Origin: Citrobacter koseri ATCC BAA-895
Lineage (GTDB): Bacteria; Pseudomonadota; Gammaproteobacteria; Enterobacterales; Enterobacteriaceae
Assembly (NCBI RefSeq): GCF_000018045.1
Contig: NC_009792.1
Span: 2,790,001 to 2,854,000 of the forward strand
Direction of reading: 5' to 3'
DNA length: 64,000 nt
Shown here piece by piece: positions 48,846 through 58,117 of the stretch. The position numbers were made by a program, and so were the translations under genes. The notes under the pieces are model-generated. The model was not told the DNA's origin, searched no databases, and saw nothing but the letters and a program-made list of their open reading frames with translations. Within the stretch, counting starts at the first letter, position 1. Each line of letters starts with the position of its first letter.

Positions 48846-48873
48846 CAAAAAAAGCGCCTTTCGGCGCTTTTTT
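48846..48873. terminator. Bidirectional terminator between metJ and rpmE
   Basis: The hairpin agcgcc-ttt-cggcgct sits between an A run and a T run, and serves the convergent genes metJ and rpmE. Confidence 0.88.
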
Positions 48874-48889
48874 CTTTGACAGCAATAAG

Positions 48890-49102
48890 TTATTTGCTGC
48901 CCGGGATGCTGAAACGCTTGTTGAAGCGGTCAACACGGCCACCGGTAGCAACATCACGCTGTTTGCCAGTGTAGAACGGGTGGCATTTACCGCACACGTC
49001 CAGGTTCAGGTCGTGACCTGCAGTAGAGCGGATTTTGATGACATTACCGCAAGAGCAGTTTGCAGTAATTTCTTCGTATTTCGGGTGAATATCTTTTTTC
49101 AT
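48890..49102 (-). CDS. rpmE: Ribosomal protein L31 (zinc-binding form)
   Basis: L31 bridges the two ribosomal subunits. The 70-residue protein is the C+ zinc form, with cysteines at residues 16, 18, 37 and 40 (NCSCGN and VCGKCHPFYTG). In enterobacteria the C- paralogue ykgM replaces it under zinc starvation. It is divergent from priA and has a terminator after it. Confidence 0.98.
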   Translation of the reverse strand: MKKDIHPKYEEITANCSCGNVIKIRSTAGHDLNLDVCGKCHPFYTGKQRDVATGGRVDRFNKRFSIPGSK

Positions 49103-49308
49103 GGGGAAACCTCGGTTTAAGGCCGCGTCGCTCTTCCAGCCCTAACGCCAGACACCACGCGATGTTGATAATATAGGTCGATGATACAAATGTGTATCAA
49201 AGGCGGCGAATCATACAGAATTTGACCAGCGTATGCAAACTGATCCGCGCTCCCTCATCACAATGTGTATACTAACCCGCCAGAATTCAAGTCAGCCAGG
49301 ATGATTAC

Positions 49309-51507
49309 ATGCCCGTCGCGCACGTTGCCTTGCCCGTTCCGCTACCCCGCACCTTTGACTATCTCTTGCCAGAAGGCATGACCGTCAAAGCCGGGTGTCG
49401 GGTGCGCGTGCCGTTTGGCAAACAGCAGGAACGCGTCGGGATTGTGGTGTCGGTCAGCGAACAAAGCGAACTGCCGCTTAACGAACTGAAAGCGGTCGTT
49501 GAGGTACTGGACAGCGAGCCGGTCTTTTCGCCCTCCGTCTGGCGTTTGCTGCTTTGGGCGGCGGATTACTACCACCATCCAATGGGTGACGTTCTGTTTC
49601 ACGCTCTGCCGATTTTGCTGCGCCAGGGGAAACCCGCCAGCAACGCGCCGATGTGGTACTGGTTCGCCACCGAAGACGGCCACGCTATCGATCTCAATAG
49701 CCTGAAGCGTTCGCCTAAACAGCAACAGGCGCTGGCCGCGCTGCGGCAGGGGAAGATCTGGCGCGACCAGGTGGCGGATCTTGAATTTAATGACGCGGCG
49801 CTCCAGGCGCTACGTAAAAAAGGACTGTGCGAGCTGGCGAGCGAAACGCCCGGCTTTAGCGACTGGCGCACCCATTACGCCGTTTGTGGCGATCGGCTGC
49901 GTCTCAATACCGAACAGGCCACCGCCGTTGGCGCCATCCACAGCGCGTCGGACAGCTTTTCTGCCTGGCTGCTGGCGGGCGTTACGGGTTCCGGTAAAAC
50001 AGAGGTCTATCTCAGCGTACTGGAAAACGTCCTCGCTCAGGGCAAACAGGCGCTGGTGATGGTGCCGGAAATTGGCCTGACGCCGCAAACCATCGCCCGC
50101 TTTCGCGAGCGCTTCAACGCCCCCGTCGAAGTTCTGCACTCCGGGTTAAATGACAGCGAACGTCTCTCAGCCTGGCTGAAAGCCAAAAACGGCGAGGCGG
50201 CGATTGTCATCGGCACTCGCTCATCGTTGTTTACGCCGTTTAAAAACCTCGGCGTCATTGTGATCGACGAAGAGCATGACAGCTCCTATAAGCAGCAGGA
50301 AGGCTGGCGTTACCACGCCCGCGACCTGGCGGTATACCGCGCTCACAGCGAACAAATCCCGATTATTCTCGGCTCGGCAACACCGGCGCTGGAGACGTTA
50401 TGCAACGTGCGACAAAAAAAGTACCGCATGCTGCGCCTGACGCGCCGGGCAGGCAACGCACGCCCTGCCCTCCAGCATGTGCTGGATTTAAAAGGCCAGA
50501 AGATCCAGGCCGGGCTGGCTCCCGCGCTTATCGCCCGTATGCATCAGCACCTGCAGGCAGATAACCAGGTCATTCTCTTCCTTAACCGCCGGGGATTTGC
50601 TCCTGCGCTGTTATGCCACGACTGCGGCTGGATTGCCGAATGTCCGCGCTGCGATCACTATTACACGTTGCACCAGGCGCAACACCACCTGCGCTGTCAC
50701 CATTGCGACAGCCAGCGCCCGATACCGCGTCAGTGCCCTTCCTGCGGCTCCACGCATATGGTGCCGGTTGGGTTAGGGACAGAACAGCTTGAGCAGGCGT
50801 TGGCGCCCTTCTTTCCCGGCGTGCCGGTCTCGCGCATCGACCGCGACACCACCAGCCGTAAAGGCGCGCTGGAGCAGCATCTGGCGGAAGTCCATCGCGG
50901 CGGCGCGCGCATTTTGATCGGCACGCAAATGCTGGCGAAAGGGCACCACTTCCCGGACGTCACCCTGGTGGCGTTGCTGGACGTTGACGGCGCGCTGTTC
51001 TCGGCGGATTTCCGTTCGGCGGAACGTTTTGCCCAGCTTTACACTCAGGTTTCCGGCCGCGCCGGACGCGCCGGAAAACAGGGCGAGGTGGTATTGCAGA
51101 CCCACCATCCAGAGCACCCTTTGCTGCAAACCTTGCTGCACAAAGGCTATGACGCTTTTGCTGAACAGGCGCTGGCCGAGCGGCAAACGCTGCAACTTCC
51201 GCCGTGGACCAGCCATGTGATTGTGCGGGCGGAAGATCATAACAACCAGCAGGCGCCGGTGTTCCTGCAACAGTTGCGTAATCTGATTCAGGCCAGCCCG
51301 CTTGCGGATGACAAGCTCTGGGTATTAGGCCCGGTGCCTGCGCTCGCGCCAAAACGCGGCGGCCGCTACCGTTGGCAAATTTTGTTGCAGCATCCGTCGC
51401 GAATTCGTCTGCAACACATCGTCAGCGGCACGCTGGCGCTCATCAATACGCTACCCGATTCCCGCAAGGTTAAATGGGTGCTGGATGTCGATCCCATTGA
51501 GGGATAA
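49309..51507 (+). CDS. priA: PriA, primosomal replication restart helicase
   Basis: PriA recognises stalled forks and D-loops and reloads the replisome through PriB, DnaT and DnaB. The 732-residue protein has an N-terminal 3'-DNA-binding region, the helicase Walker A GVTGSGKTEVYL near 224 and the DEEH box VIDEEHDSSYK near 319. Two zinc sites follow, formed by eight cysteines (CHDCGWIAECPRCD, CHHCD, CPSCG; about 436-485), and helicase motifs V-VI with SGRAGRAGKQGEV. Length equals that of E. coli. It is divergent from rpmE. Confidence 0.98.
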   Translation: MPVAHVALPVPLPRTFDYLLPEGMTVKAGCRVRVPFGKQQERVGIVVSVSEQSELPLNELKAVVEVLDSEPVFSPSVWRLLLWAADYYHHPMGDVLFHALPILLRQGKPASNAPMWYWFATEDGHAIDLNSLKRSPKQQQALAALRQGKIWRDQVADLEFNDAALQALRKKGLCELASETPGFSDWRTHYAVCGDRLRLNTEQATAVGAIHSASDSFSAWLLAGVTGSGKTEVYLSVLENVLAQGKQALVMVPEIGLTPQTIARFRERFNAPVEVLHSGLNDSERLSAWLKAKNGEAAIVIGTRSSLFTPFKNLGVIVIDEEHDSSYKQQEGWRYHARDLAVYRAHSEQIPIILGSATPALETLCNVRQKKYRMLRLTRRAGNARPALQHVLDLKGQKIQAGLAPALIARMHQHLQADNQVILFLNRRGFAPALLCHDCGWIAECPRCDHYYTLHQAQHHLRCHHCDSQRPIPRQCPSCGSTHMVPVGLGTEQLEQALAPFFPGVPVSRIDRDTTSRKGALEQHLAEVHRGGARILIGTQMLAKGHHFPDVTLVALLDVDGALFSADFRSAERFAQLYTQVSGRAGRAGKQGEVVLQTHHPEHPLLQTLLHKGYDAFAEQALAERQTLQLPPWTSHVIVRAEDHNNQQAPVFLQQLRNLIQASPLADDKLWVLGPVPALAPKRGGRYRWQILLQHPSRIRLQHIVSGTLALINTLPDSRKVKWVLDVDPIEG

Positions 51508-51662
51508 CGGGTCACGATGCGAGGCGGATCGTAAAATTAAATATCCATCACACTTTTTATGAAAATTCTGTAACCGCTTCCATTAACTATCTGATAAAAA
51601 TGTTTTCGATGTGAGTTAAACAAGGATAGTTCTGCGCCTGATTTCCCAGGCGAGGAGAGAGT

Positions 51663-52688
51663 GTGAAACCGAAGAAACAGGTTGCTGCCGCTACAATGAA
51701 AGATGTTGCTATGAAGGCGAAAGTCTCAACAGCAACCGTGTCCCGTGCGTTAATGAACCCGGATAAAGTCTCCCAGTCGACCCGTAACCGGGTTGAACAG
51801 GCGGCGATGGAGGTGGGATATTTACCGCAATCAATGGGGCGAAATAGCAAACGGAATGAATCACGCACCATCCTGGTGATCGTCCCGGATATTTGTGATC
51901 CCTTTTTCAGTGAAATCATCCGGGGCATTGAGGTTACCGCCGCAAGCCACGGATATCTGGTGTTGATTGGTGACTGCGCGCACCAGAATCAGCAAGAAAA
52001 GACCTTTATCAATTTGATCATCACCAAACAAATTGATGGCATGTTATTGCTCGGTTCACGCCTGCCGTTCGACGCCAGCATTGAAGAGCAACGGAATCTG
52101 CCGCCGATGGTGATGGCCAACGAATTCGCGCCGGAGCTGGAGCTGCCTACCGTTCATATTGATAACCTGACTGCGGCCTTTAACGCCGTGAATTATCTGC
52201 ATGAACAGGGGCACCAGCGTATCGGATGCATTGCCGGGCCGGAGGAGATGCCGCTGTGCCACTACCGTCTGCAAGGCTATGTGCAGGCGCTGCGTCGCTG
52301 CGGCATTACCGTCGACCCGCATTATATCGCCCGGGGCGATTTCACCTACGAGGCGGGCGGCCACGCGCTGCAACAGCTACTTGCGCTTCCGCAGCCTCCG
52401 ACCGCCGTGTTCTGTCACAGCGACGTTATGGCGCTCGGCGCGCTCTCCTGGGCCAAGCGTCATGGTCTGAAAGTCCCTGACGATCTGTCCATCATTGGCT
52501 TTGATAACATTGCGCTGGCGGAATTTTGCGACCCGCCTCTGACGACGGTTTCACAGCCGCGCTTCGATATCGGGCGCGAAGCAATGCTGCTCTTGCTCGA
52601 CCAGTTACAGGGGCAAAATGTCAGCAGCGGCTCGCGCTTGCTGGACTGCGAGTTAATTATTCGTGGTTCGACGCGAGCCTTAACTTAA
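51663..52688 (+). CDS. cytR: CytR, LacI-family repressor of nucleoside uptake and catabolism
   Basis: CytR binds together with CRP at deo, udp, cdd, nup and other promoters and is released by cytidine. The 341-residue protein starts at a GTG (51663) behind AGGAG and has the LacI helix-turn-helix TMKDVAMKAKVSTATVSRAL at about residues 12-31. It also has the hinge and periplasmic-binding-protein-like effector domain (VIVPDICDPFFSEI, FCHSDVMALGAL, IIGFDNIALAEF). An ATG start giving the same length is absent, so GTG is well supported. It is followed by ftsN. Confidence 0.97.
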   Translation: MKPKKQVAAATMKDVAMKAKVSTATVSRALMNPDKVSQSTRNRVEQAAMEVGYLPQSMGRNSKRNESRTILVIVPDICDPFFSEIIRGIEVTAASHGYLVLIGDCAHQNQQEKTFINLIITKQIDGMLLLGSRLPFDASIEEQRNLPPMVMANEFAPELELPTVHIDNLTAAFNAVNYLHEQGHQRIGCIAGPEEMPLCHYRLQGYVQALRRCGITVDPHYIARGDFTYEAGGHALQQLLALPQPPTAVFCHSDVMALGALSWAKRHGLKVPDDLSIIGFDNIALAEFCDPPLTTVSQPRFDIGREAMLLLLDQLQGQNVSSGSRLLDCELIIRGSTRALT

Positions 52689-52774
52689 ACCTTTAAGACT
52701 CACCTATCTGGTCAAAAGCCCGCCGCTTAAGTAACATGGCGGGCTGACGAACGAATAAATACAGCGAAACGATA

Positions 52775-53779
52775 GTGGCACAACGAGATTATGTACGTCG
52801 CGGTCAACCGGCACCTTCGCGGCGCAAAAAGAGCACCTCACGGAAAAAGCAACGCAACACGCCTGCGGTTTCACCCGCAATGGTCGCTATTGCGGCGGCT
52901 GTCCTTGTGGCCTTTATCGGGGGTCTGTACTTCATTACTCATCACAAAAAAGAAGAGTCCGAAACGCTGCAAAGCCAGAAAGTGACCGGCAACGGGCTGC
53001 CGCCGAAGCCGGAAGAGCGCTGGCGCTACATTAAAGAGCTGGAAAGCCGCCAGCCGGGCGTGCGTGCGCCAACCGAGCCTTCTGCGGGCGGCGAAGTGAT
53101 GAACCCGGAGCAGCTCACCAGCGAGCAGCGTCAGCTACTGGCGCAAATGCAGGCGGATATGCGCCAGCAGCCGACCCAGCTTAACGAAGTGCCGTGGAAC
53201 GAACAGACGCCTGAACAGCGTCAGCAGACATTGCAGCGCCAGCGTCAGGCACAGCAGCAGGTACAACAGCAGCAGTGGGCTAACACCCAGCCGGTTCAAC
53301 AGCCGCGTACGCAGCCACGCGTGACGGAGCAACCGTACCAACAGCCACAGCAGCAACCGCGTACGGCGCAGACTGCACCTGCACAGCAGCCACGCCAGAC
53401 GCAGCAGCCGAAGCAGACGACATCCCAGCAGCCTTATCAGGACCTGTTGCAGACGCCTGCGCACACCACGACTTCTCAGCCTAAAACGCAGCAGGCCGCG
53501 CCGATCGCGCGTGAACCTGAAGCGCCAAAACAGACGGCAGAGAAGAAAGATGAACGTCGCTGGATGGTGCAATGCGGCTCCTTCAAAGGCGCCGAGCAAG
53601 CGGAAACCGTGCGCGCCCAGTTGGCTTTTGAAGGCTTTGACTCCAAAATCACCACCAACAACGGGTGGAATCGTGTGGTCATCGGTCCAGTCAAAGGCAA
53701 AGAGAATGCAGACAGCACCCTTAACCGCCTGAAGATGGCGGGTCACACAAACTGCATTCGACTCGCCTCCGGGGGTTGA
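52775..53779 (+). CDS. ftsN: FtsN, essential cell division protein
   Basis: FtsN is a bitopic inner-membrane protein that triggers septal peptidoglycan synthesis by FtsWI and is recruited by denuded glycan. The 334-residue product starts at GTG (52775). It has a basic cytoplasmic tail (1-32) with the FtsA-binding region, one transmembrane helix (about 33-53) and the essential periplasmic part near 75-93. A very glutamine-rich linker (about 115-240) and a C-terminal SPOR domain (about 255-334, RWMVQCGSFKGAEQAE) follow. The Q-rich linker is longer than the remembered 319-residue E. coli protein. The stop codon overlaps the hslVU heat-shock promoter. Confidence 0.96.
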   Translation: MAQRDYVRRGQPAPSRRKKSTSRKKQRNTPAVSPAMVAIAAAVLVAFIGGLYFITHHKKEESETLQSQKVTGNGLPPKPEERWRYIKELESRQPGVRAPTEPSAGGEVMNPEQLTSEQRQLLAQMQADMRQQPTQLNEVPWNEQTPEQRQQTLQRQRQAQQQVQQQQWANTQPVQQPRTQPRVTEQPYQQPQQQPRTAQTAPAQQPRQTQQPKQTTSQQPYQDLLQTPAHTTTSQPKTQQAAPIAREPEAPKQTAEKKDERRWMVQCGSFKGAEQAETVRAQLAFEGFDSKITTNNGWNRVVIGPVKGKENADSTLNRLKMAGHTNCIRLASGG

Positions 53780-53803
53780 AACCCCCAAAATCCCCCCCAT
53801 TTA
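53775..53803 (+). promoter_or_regulatory. Sigma-32 heat-shock promoter of hslVU
   Basis: The -35 element gTTGAAA (53775-53781) and -10 element CCCCATTTA (53795-53803) are 13 bp apart, matching CTTGAAA-N11-16-CCCCATnT. The -35 contains the ftsN stop codon. Confidence 0.85.
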
Positions 53804-53870
53804 TATTTGCATTATGCCCCGTACCGCGTGCGGGGCCTGTATTCTGCATTTGTAACCAAGGGGTCTGCTC

Positions 53871-54401
53871 GTGACAACAATAGTAAGCGTACGCCGTAAC
53901 GGCCATGTGGTAATCGCCGGTGATGGTCAGGCCACACTGGGCAATACCGTAATGAAAGGCAACGTGAAGAAAGTTCGCCGTCTGTACAACGATAAAGTCA
54001 TTGCGGGCTTTGCAGGGGGAACGGCAGACGCATTCACGCTGTTCGAACTGTTTGAGCGTAAACTGGAAATGCATCAGGGCCACCTGGTCAAAGCCGCCGT
54101 TGAACTGGCGAAAGACTGGCGTACTGACCGTATGCTACGCAAGCTCGAAGCGCTGCTGGCCGTCGCAGATGAAACCGCTTCACTGATCATCACGGGTAAT
54201 GGCGATGTCATACAGCCGGAAAATGATCTGATTGCTATCGGCTCCGGTGGTCCCTACGCCCAGGCTGCGGCACGCGCACTGTTAGAAAATACCGAACTGG
54301 GCGCCCGCGAAATTGCTGAAAAGGCGTTGGATATTGCAGGCGATATCTGCATTTACACCAACCACTTCCACACCATTGAAGAATTACCGTCTAAAGCGTA
54401 A
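53871..54401 (+). CDS. hslV: HslV (ClpQ), protease subunit of HslUV
   Basis: HslV is the proteasome-beta-like peptidase that forms a double hexamer driven by HslU, degrading SulA, sigma-32 and misfolded proteins. The 176-residue product begins at GTG (53871) as in E. coli. The sequence TTIVSVRRNGHVVIAGDGQAT puts the catalytic threonine at the N-terminus after Met removal. GNVKKVRRLYNDKVIAGFAGGTADAF carries the conserved lysine and substrate channel residues. It is nine bases before hslU and behind a sigma-32 promoter. Confidence 0.98.
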   Translation: MTTIVSVRRNGHVVIAGDGQATLGNTVMKGNVKKVRRLYNDKVIAGFAGGTADAFTLFELFERKLEMHQGHLVKAAVELAKDWRTDRMLRKLEALLAVADETASLIITGNGDVIQPENDLIAIGSGGPYAQAAARALLENTELGAREIAEKALDIAGDICIYTNHFHTIEELPSKA

Positions 54402-54410
54402 GGATCTCCC

Positions 54411-55742
54411 ATGTCTGAAATGACCCCACGCGAAATCGTCAGCGAACTGAACAAGCACATCATTGGCCAGGACAACGCCAAGCGTTCCGTGGCGATTGCA
54501 CTGCGTAACCGCTGGCGCCGCATGCAGCTCAACGAAGAGCTGCGCCATGAAGTGACGCCAAAAAATATTCTGATGATCGGCCCGACCGGCGTAGGTAAAA
54601 CCGAAATCGCGCGTCGCCTGGCAAAACTGGCCAACGCGCCGTTCATCAAAGTTGAAGCGACAAAATTCACCGAAGTCGGTTATGTGGGTAAAGAAGTGGA
54701 TTCCATTATCCGCGACCTGACCGACTCCGCGATCAAAATGGTGCGCGTTCAGTCTATTGAGAAAAACCGCTACCGCGCAGAAGAAATGGCGGAAGAGCGT
54801 ATTCTCGACGCGCTGATCCCTCCGGCGAAAAATAACTGGGGTCAGGCTGAGCAACAGCAAGAGCCGTCCGCCGCGCGCCAGGCATTCCGCAAAAAACTGC
54901 GTGAAGGCCAGCTCGACGATAAAGAAATTGAGATCAATCTCGCAGCCGCACCGATGGGCGTTGAAATTATGGCGCCTCCGGGAATGGAAGAGATGACCAG
55001 CCAGTTGCAGTCCATGTTCCAGAACCTGGGCGGCCAGAAACAAAAACCGCGTAAGCTGAAAATCAAAGACGCGATGAAGCTGCTGATTGAAGAAGAAGCG
55101 GCCAAACTGGTGAACCCGGAAGAGCTGAAACAGGAAGCCATCGACGCCGTTGAACAGCACGGGATCGTGTTTATCGACGAAATCGACAAAATCTGTAAAC
55201 GCGGCGAATCCTCTGGCCCGGACGTTTCCCGCGAAGGCGTACAGCGCGACCTGCTGCCGCTGGTAGAAGGCTGCACCGTCTCTACCAAGCACGGTATGGT
55301 GAAAACCGACCACATCCTGTTTATCGCCTCCGGCGCGTTCCAGGTGGCGAAACCGTCTGATCTGATCCCCGAGTTGCAGGGGCGTCTGCCGATTCGCGTT
55401 GAGCTGAAAGCGCTGACGACGGAAGATTTCGAACGCATTCTCACCGAGCCGAACGCGTCCGTTACCGTTCAGTACAAAGCGCTGATGGCGACCGAAGGCG
55501 TGGACATCGAGTTTACCGAGTCCGGCATCAAACGCATTGCCGAAGCGGCATGGCAGGTAAACGAAACCACCGAAAACATCGGTGCGCGTCGTCTGCATAC
55601 CGTTCTGGAACGTCTGATGGAAGATATCTCCTATGACGCCAGCGATCTGAATGGTCAGAGCATAACAATTGATGCGGAATATGTGAGCAAACATCTGGAT
55701 GCGCTGGTCGCAGATGAAGATCTGAGTCGTTTTATCCTATAA
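54411..55742 (+). CDS. hslU: HslU (ClpY), ATPase subunit of HslUV
   Basis: HslU is the AAA+ unfoldase hexamer of the HslUV protease. The 443-residue protein has Walker A GPTGVGKTEIARRL near residue 57, the pore loop KFTEVGYVGKEVD near 85, an intermediate domain (about 110-240), Walker B IVFIDEIDKI near 250 and the C-terminal tail DLSRFIL, which docks into HslV. The Shine-Dalgarno AAGGAT lies just before the ATG. Co-transcribed with hslV. Confidence 0.98.
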   Translation: MSEMTPREIVSELNKHIIGQDNAKRSVAIALRNRWRRMQLNEELRHEVTPKNILMIGPTGVGKTEIARRLAKLANAPFIKVEATKFTEVGYVGKEVDSIIRDLTDSAIKMVRVQSIEKNRYRAEEMAEERILDALIPPAKNNWGQAEQQQEPSAARQAFRKKLREGQLDDKEIEINLAAAPMGVEIMAPPGMEEMTSQLQSMFQNLGGQKQKPRKLKIKDAMKLLIEEEAAKLVNPEELKQEAIDAVEQHGIVFIDEIDKICKRGESSGPDVSREGVQRDLLPLVEGCTVSTKHGMVKTDHILFIASGAFQVAKPSDLIPELQGRLPIRVELKALTTEDFERILTEPNASVTVQYKALMATEGVDIEFTESGIKRIAEAAWQVNETTENIGARRLHTVLERLMEDISYDASDLNGQSITIDAEYVSKHLDALVADEDLSRFIL

Positions 55743-55769
55743 TCGCGTTCAATGCATTTTCATCACTGT

Positions 55770-55797
55770 TGATGGGGCTGAAAAGCCCCATTTTTAT
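55770..55797 (+). terminator. Terminator after hslVU
   Basis: The hairpin tggggct-gaaa-agcccca is followed by tttttatt, about 30 bases past the hslU stop and just before menA. Confidence 0.87.
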
Positions 55798-55808
55798 TGG
55801 CGCTAAAT

Positions 55809-56738
55809 ATGACTGAACAACAACAAATTAGCCGCTCCCAGGCCTGGCTGGAAAGTTTACGACCGAAAACGCTGCCGCTCGCGTTTGCGGCAATCATCGT
55901 CGGTACAGCGCTGGCATGGTGGCAAGGGTACTTCGATCCCCTGGTTGCGCTGCTGGCGTTGATCACCGCCGGGCTGCTGCAAATCTTATCGAACCTTGCC
56001 AACGATTATGGCGACGCCGTCAAAGGCAGTGATAAGCCTGACCGCATCGGGCCGCTGCGCGGGATGCAAAAAGGGGTGATCACCCGGCAGGAGATGAAGC
56101 GGGCGCTGATCATTACCGTGGCGCTGATTTGCCTCTCCGGTCTGGCGCTGGTGGCTGTCGCATGTCATACGCTGACGGATTTTGTCGGATTCCTGGTGCT
56201 GGGCGGCCTGTCGATTATCGCCGCGATTACCTACACCGTCGGGAACCGTCCTTACGGCTATATTGGTCTGGGCGACATTTCCGTGCTGGTGTTCTTTGGC
56301 TGGCTCAGCGTAATGGGCAGCTGGTATCTACAGGCGCATACGCTCATTCCTGCGCTTATCTTACCTGCTACCGCCTGCGGACTGCTGGCGACCGCCGTGC
56401 TCAACATCAACAATCTGCGCGATATCAACAGCGATAAAGAAAACGGTAAAAACACGCTGGTGGTACGTTTAGGCGCGGTTAACGCACGTCGTTATCACGC
56501 CTGCCTGTTGATGGGTTCACTGGTCTGCCTGGCGCTGTTTAACCTGATTTCGCTGCAAAGCCTGTGGGGATGGCTGTTCATCCTGGCCGCACCGTTACTG
56601 ATTAAACAGGCGCGTTATGTGATGCGCGAAATGGAACCCGCTGCGATGCGCCCGATGCTGGAACGTACCGTTAAAGCCGCGCTGTTGACTAACCTGCTGT
56701 TTTTCGTCGGGATTTTCTTAAGCCAGTGGGCGGTTTAA
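55809..56738 (+). CDS. menA: MenA, 1,4-dihydroxy-2-naphthoate octaprenyltransferase
   Basis: MenA is an inner-membrane UbiA-family prenyltransferase that attaches the octaprenyl chain to give demethylmenaquinone, needed for anaerobic respiration. The 309-residue protein has about eight or nine hydrophobic helices and the two aspartate-rich motifs NDYGDAVKGSD near residue 62 and DINSDKENGKN near 205. The ATG at 55809 (MTEQQQISRSQ) matches E. coli; the frame extends to an upstream TTG that lies in the terminator. The Shine-Dalgarno sequence is weak. Confidence 0.95.
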   Translation: MTEQQQISRSQAWLESLRPKTLPLAFAAIIVGTALAWWQGYFDPLVALLALITAGLLQILSNLANDYGDAVKGSDKPDRIGPLRGMQKGVITRQEMKRALIITVALICLSGLALVAVACHTLTDFVGFLVLGGLSIIAAITYTVGNRPYGYIGLGDISVLVFFGWLSVMGSWYLQAHTLIPALILPATACGLLATAVLNINNLRDINSDKENGKNTLVVRLGAVNARRYHACLLMGSLVCLALFNLISLQSLWGWLFILAAPLLIKQARYVMREMEPAAMRPMLERTVKAALLTNLLFFVGIFLSQWAV

Positions 56739-56830
56739 CTGACAAATATCAATGAACAATTGATGATTTTGCAAACAGTACGCATAGCGCGATATACTAA
56801 AAATTCTCGCAGCAACTGAACGTTAAGCCT

Positions 56831-57316
56831 ATGAAATACGATACTTCCGAGCTTTGTGACATCTACCAGGAAGATGTCAACGTCGTGGAACCACTGTTCT
56901 CTAACTTTGGAGGACGGTCGTCGTTTGGCGGACAAATCATCACGGTAAAATGTTTCGAGGACAACGGGTTGCTCTACGATCTGCTCGAACAGAATGGCCG
57001 TGGTCGCATTCTGCTGGTCGATGGCGGTGGTTCTGTCCGTCGCGCGCTGGTCGACGCCGAACTGGCGCGTCTGGCTACGCAAAATGAATGGGAAGGGCTG
57101 GTCATCTACGGCGCGGTGCGTCAGGTAGACGACCTGGAAGAGCTGGATATCGGCATCCAGGCGCTTGCCGCGATTCCGGTAGGCGCCGCAGGTGAAGGAA
57201 TCGGGGAAAGCGACGTCCGCGTCAATTTTGGCGGCGTGACCTTCTTCTCCGGCGATCATCTCTACGCCGACAATACAGGGATAATCCTCTCCGAAGACCC
57301 ACTTGATATCGAGTGA
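56831..57316 (+). CDS. rraA: RraA, inhibitor of RNase E
   Basis: RraA is a trimeric ring protein that binds the C-terminal scaffold of RNase E and lowers its activity; it was once mislabelled MenG because it lies beside menA. The 161-residue product has the family's typical GGRSSFGGQIITVKCFEDN near 25 and GAVRQVDDLEELDIGIQA near 97. It has its own upstream gap of 92 bases after menA and a strong terminator. Confidence 0.97.
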   Translation: MKYDTSELCDIYQEDVNVVEPLFSNFGGRSSFGGQIITVKCFEDNGLLYDLLEQNGRGRILLVDGGGSVRRALVDAELARLATQNEWEGLVIYGAVRQVDDLEELDIGIQALAAIPVGAAGEGIGESDVRVNFGGVTFFSGDHLYADNTGIILSEDPLDIE

Positions 57317-57318
57317 TC

Positions 57319-57346
57319 AAAAAAGGCACCGTAAGGTGCCTTTTTT
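57319..57346. terminator. Terminator after rraA
   Basis: The hairpin aaggcacc-gta-aggtgcctt is flanked by an A run and a T run and directly follows the rraA stop. Confidence 0.9.
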
Positions 57347-57376
57347 ATTGCGTTGCCGCTCATAAACGATGCCGAC

Positions 57377-57453
57377 TGTAGGCCTGATAAGCGTAGCGCC
57401 ATCAGGCGATATTGCAGTGCCGGATGGCGGCTTACGCCTTATCCGGCCTACAA
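57377..57453. repeat. BIME between rraA and zapB
   Basis: Two REP units, gtaggcctgataagcgtagcgccatcaggc and gccggatggcggcttacgccttatccggcctac, lie between the convergent genes. Confidence 0.88.
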
Positions 57454-57481
57454 CGCTGAGCGCAGCCAACACCGCTACGGC

Positions 57482-57727
57482 TCAGACTTCTTCCATACGA
57501 CCCAGCAGCGCCTGCAAACGATCCTGCCACCCGCTCTGCTGTTCTTTCAGATGGTTGTTCTCACGCTCCAGCTCTTCACGCTGATGCTGAGCAGACTGTA
57601 CATCCTGCGCCAGGCTGTTGTTCTTTTCTTTCAGCTCTTCGATTTCCATCTGCAAAAGCGTAATGGTATCAATCGCCTGCTGTACTTTTGCTTCCAGTTT
57701 CTCAAACACTTCTAATGACATGGCCAT
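57482..57727 (-). CDS. zapB: ZapB, cell division coiled-coil protein
   Basis: ZapB is an abundant, almost entirely coiled-coil protein that thickens the Z-ring through ZapA and links it to the chromosomal terminus via MatP. The 81-residue product shows heptads throughout (VFEKLEAKVQQAIDTITLLQ...), ending LGRMEEV as in E. coli. The ATG at 57727 (MAMSLEVFEK) is used by analogy with E. coli; a second ATG two codons in is possible given the AGGAGAGG site. It is divergent from glpF. Confidence 0.96.
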   Translation of the reverse strand: MAMSLEVFEKLEAKVQQAIDTITLLQMEIEELKEKNNSLAQDVQSAQHQREELERENNHLKEQQSGWQDRLQALLGRMEEV

Positions 57728-58117
57728 ACCTCTCCTGAATTGCAAGGCGACGCTTCACGTAAACGCGCACAATATATAGTGCCGATTGTATGAAGCCGCG
57801 CCATCCCTGTCCAGCGACATACCGCGTAGATTGCGGTTTGCAACACTTTTCATCCTTGTCCTGGTGACATAACTCACATAACTCTAAAGTGTTAACATAT
57901 TGGTTAATGAAATGATTCAGCTCACACTCCTGGTTTGTCGTAAAACGCGCTTCATGGCGCGATAACGCTCATTTTATTGACGCAGTACACACATTTTGAT
58001 TTCGATATTTCTCGTTTTTGCTCGTTAACGATAAATTAACAGTATGCCTACAGGCATCGAAGGCGTCAGTGACCTCTTCGCAAACAATAAACATTAAACT
58101 CTCTTCAGGATCCGATT
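57728..58117. promoter_or_regulatory. zapB-glpF divergent control region
   Basis: The 390-bp gap has two CRP-like sites, GGTGA-cataac-TCACA (57863-57878) and AATGA-ttcagc-TCACA (57911-57926). A perfect palindrome TCGTTAACGA (58022-58031) resembles the core of GlpR operators, and related TTCGATATTTCTCG lies just upstream at about 58002-58015. In E. coli glpFKX is repressed by GlpR and activated by CRP, so these fit. Sites are assigned by eye. Confidence 0.6.

Noticed and set aside
54384..55694. 436-codon frame antisense to hslU
   Set aside because: Shadow of hslU with the same atypical composition and no start signal.
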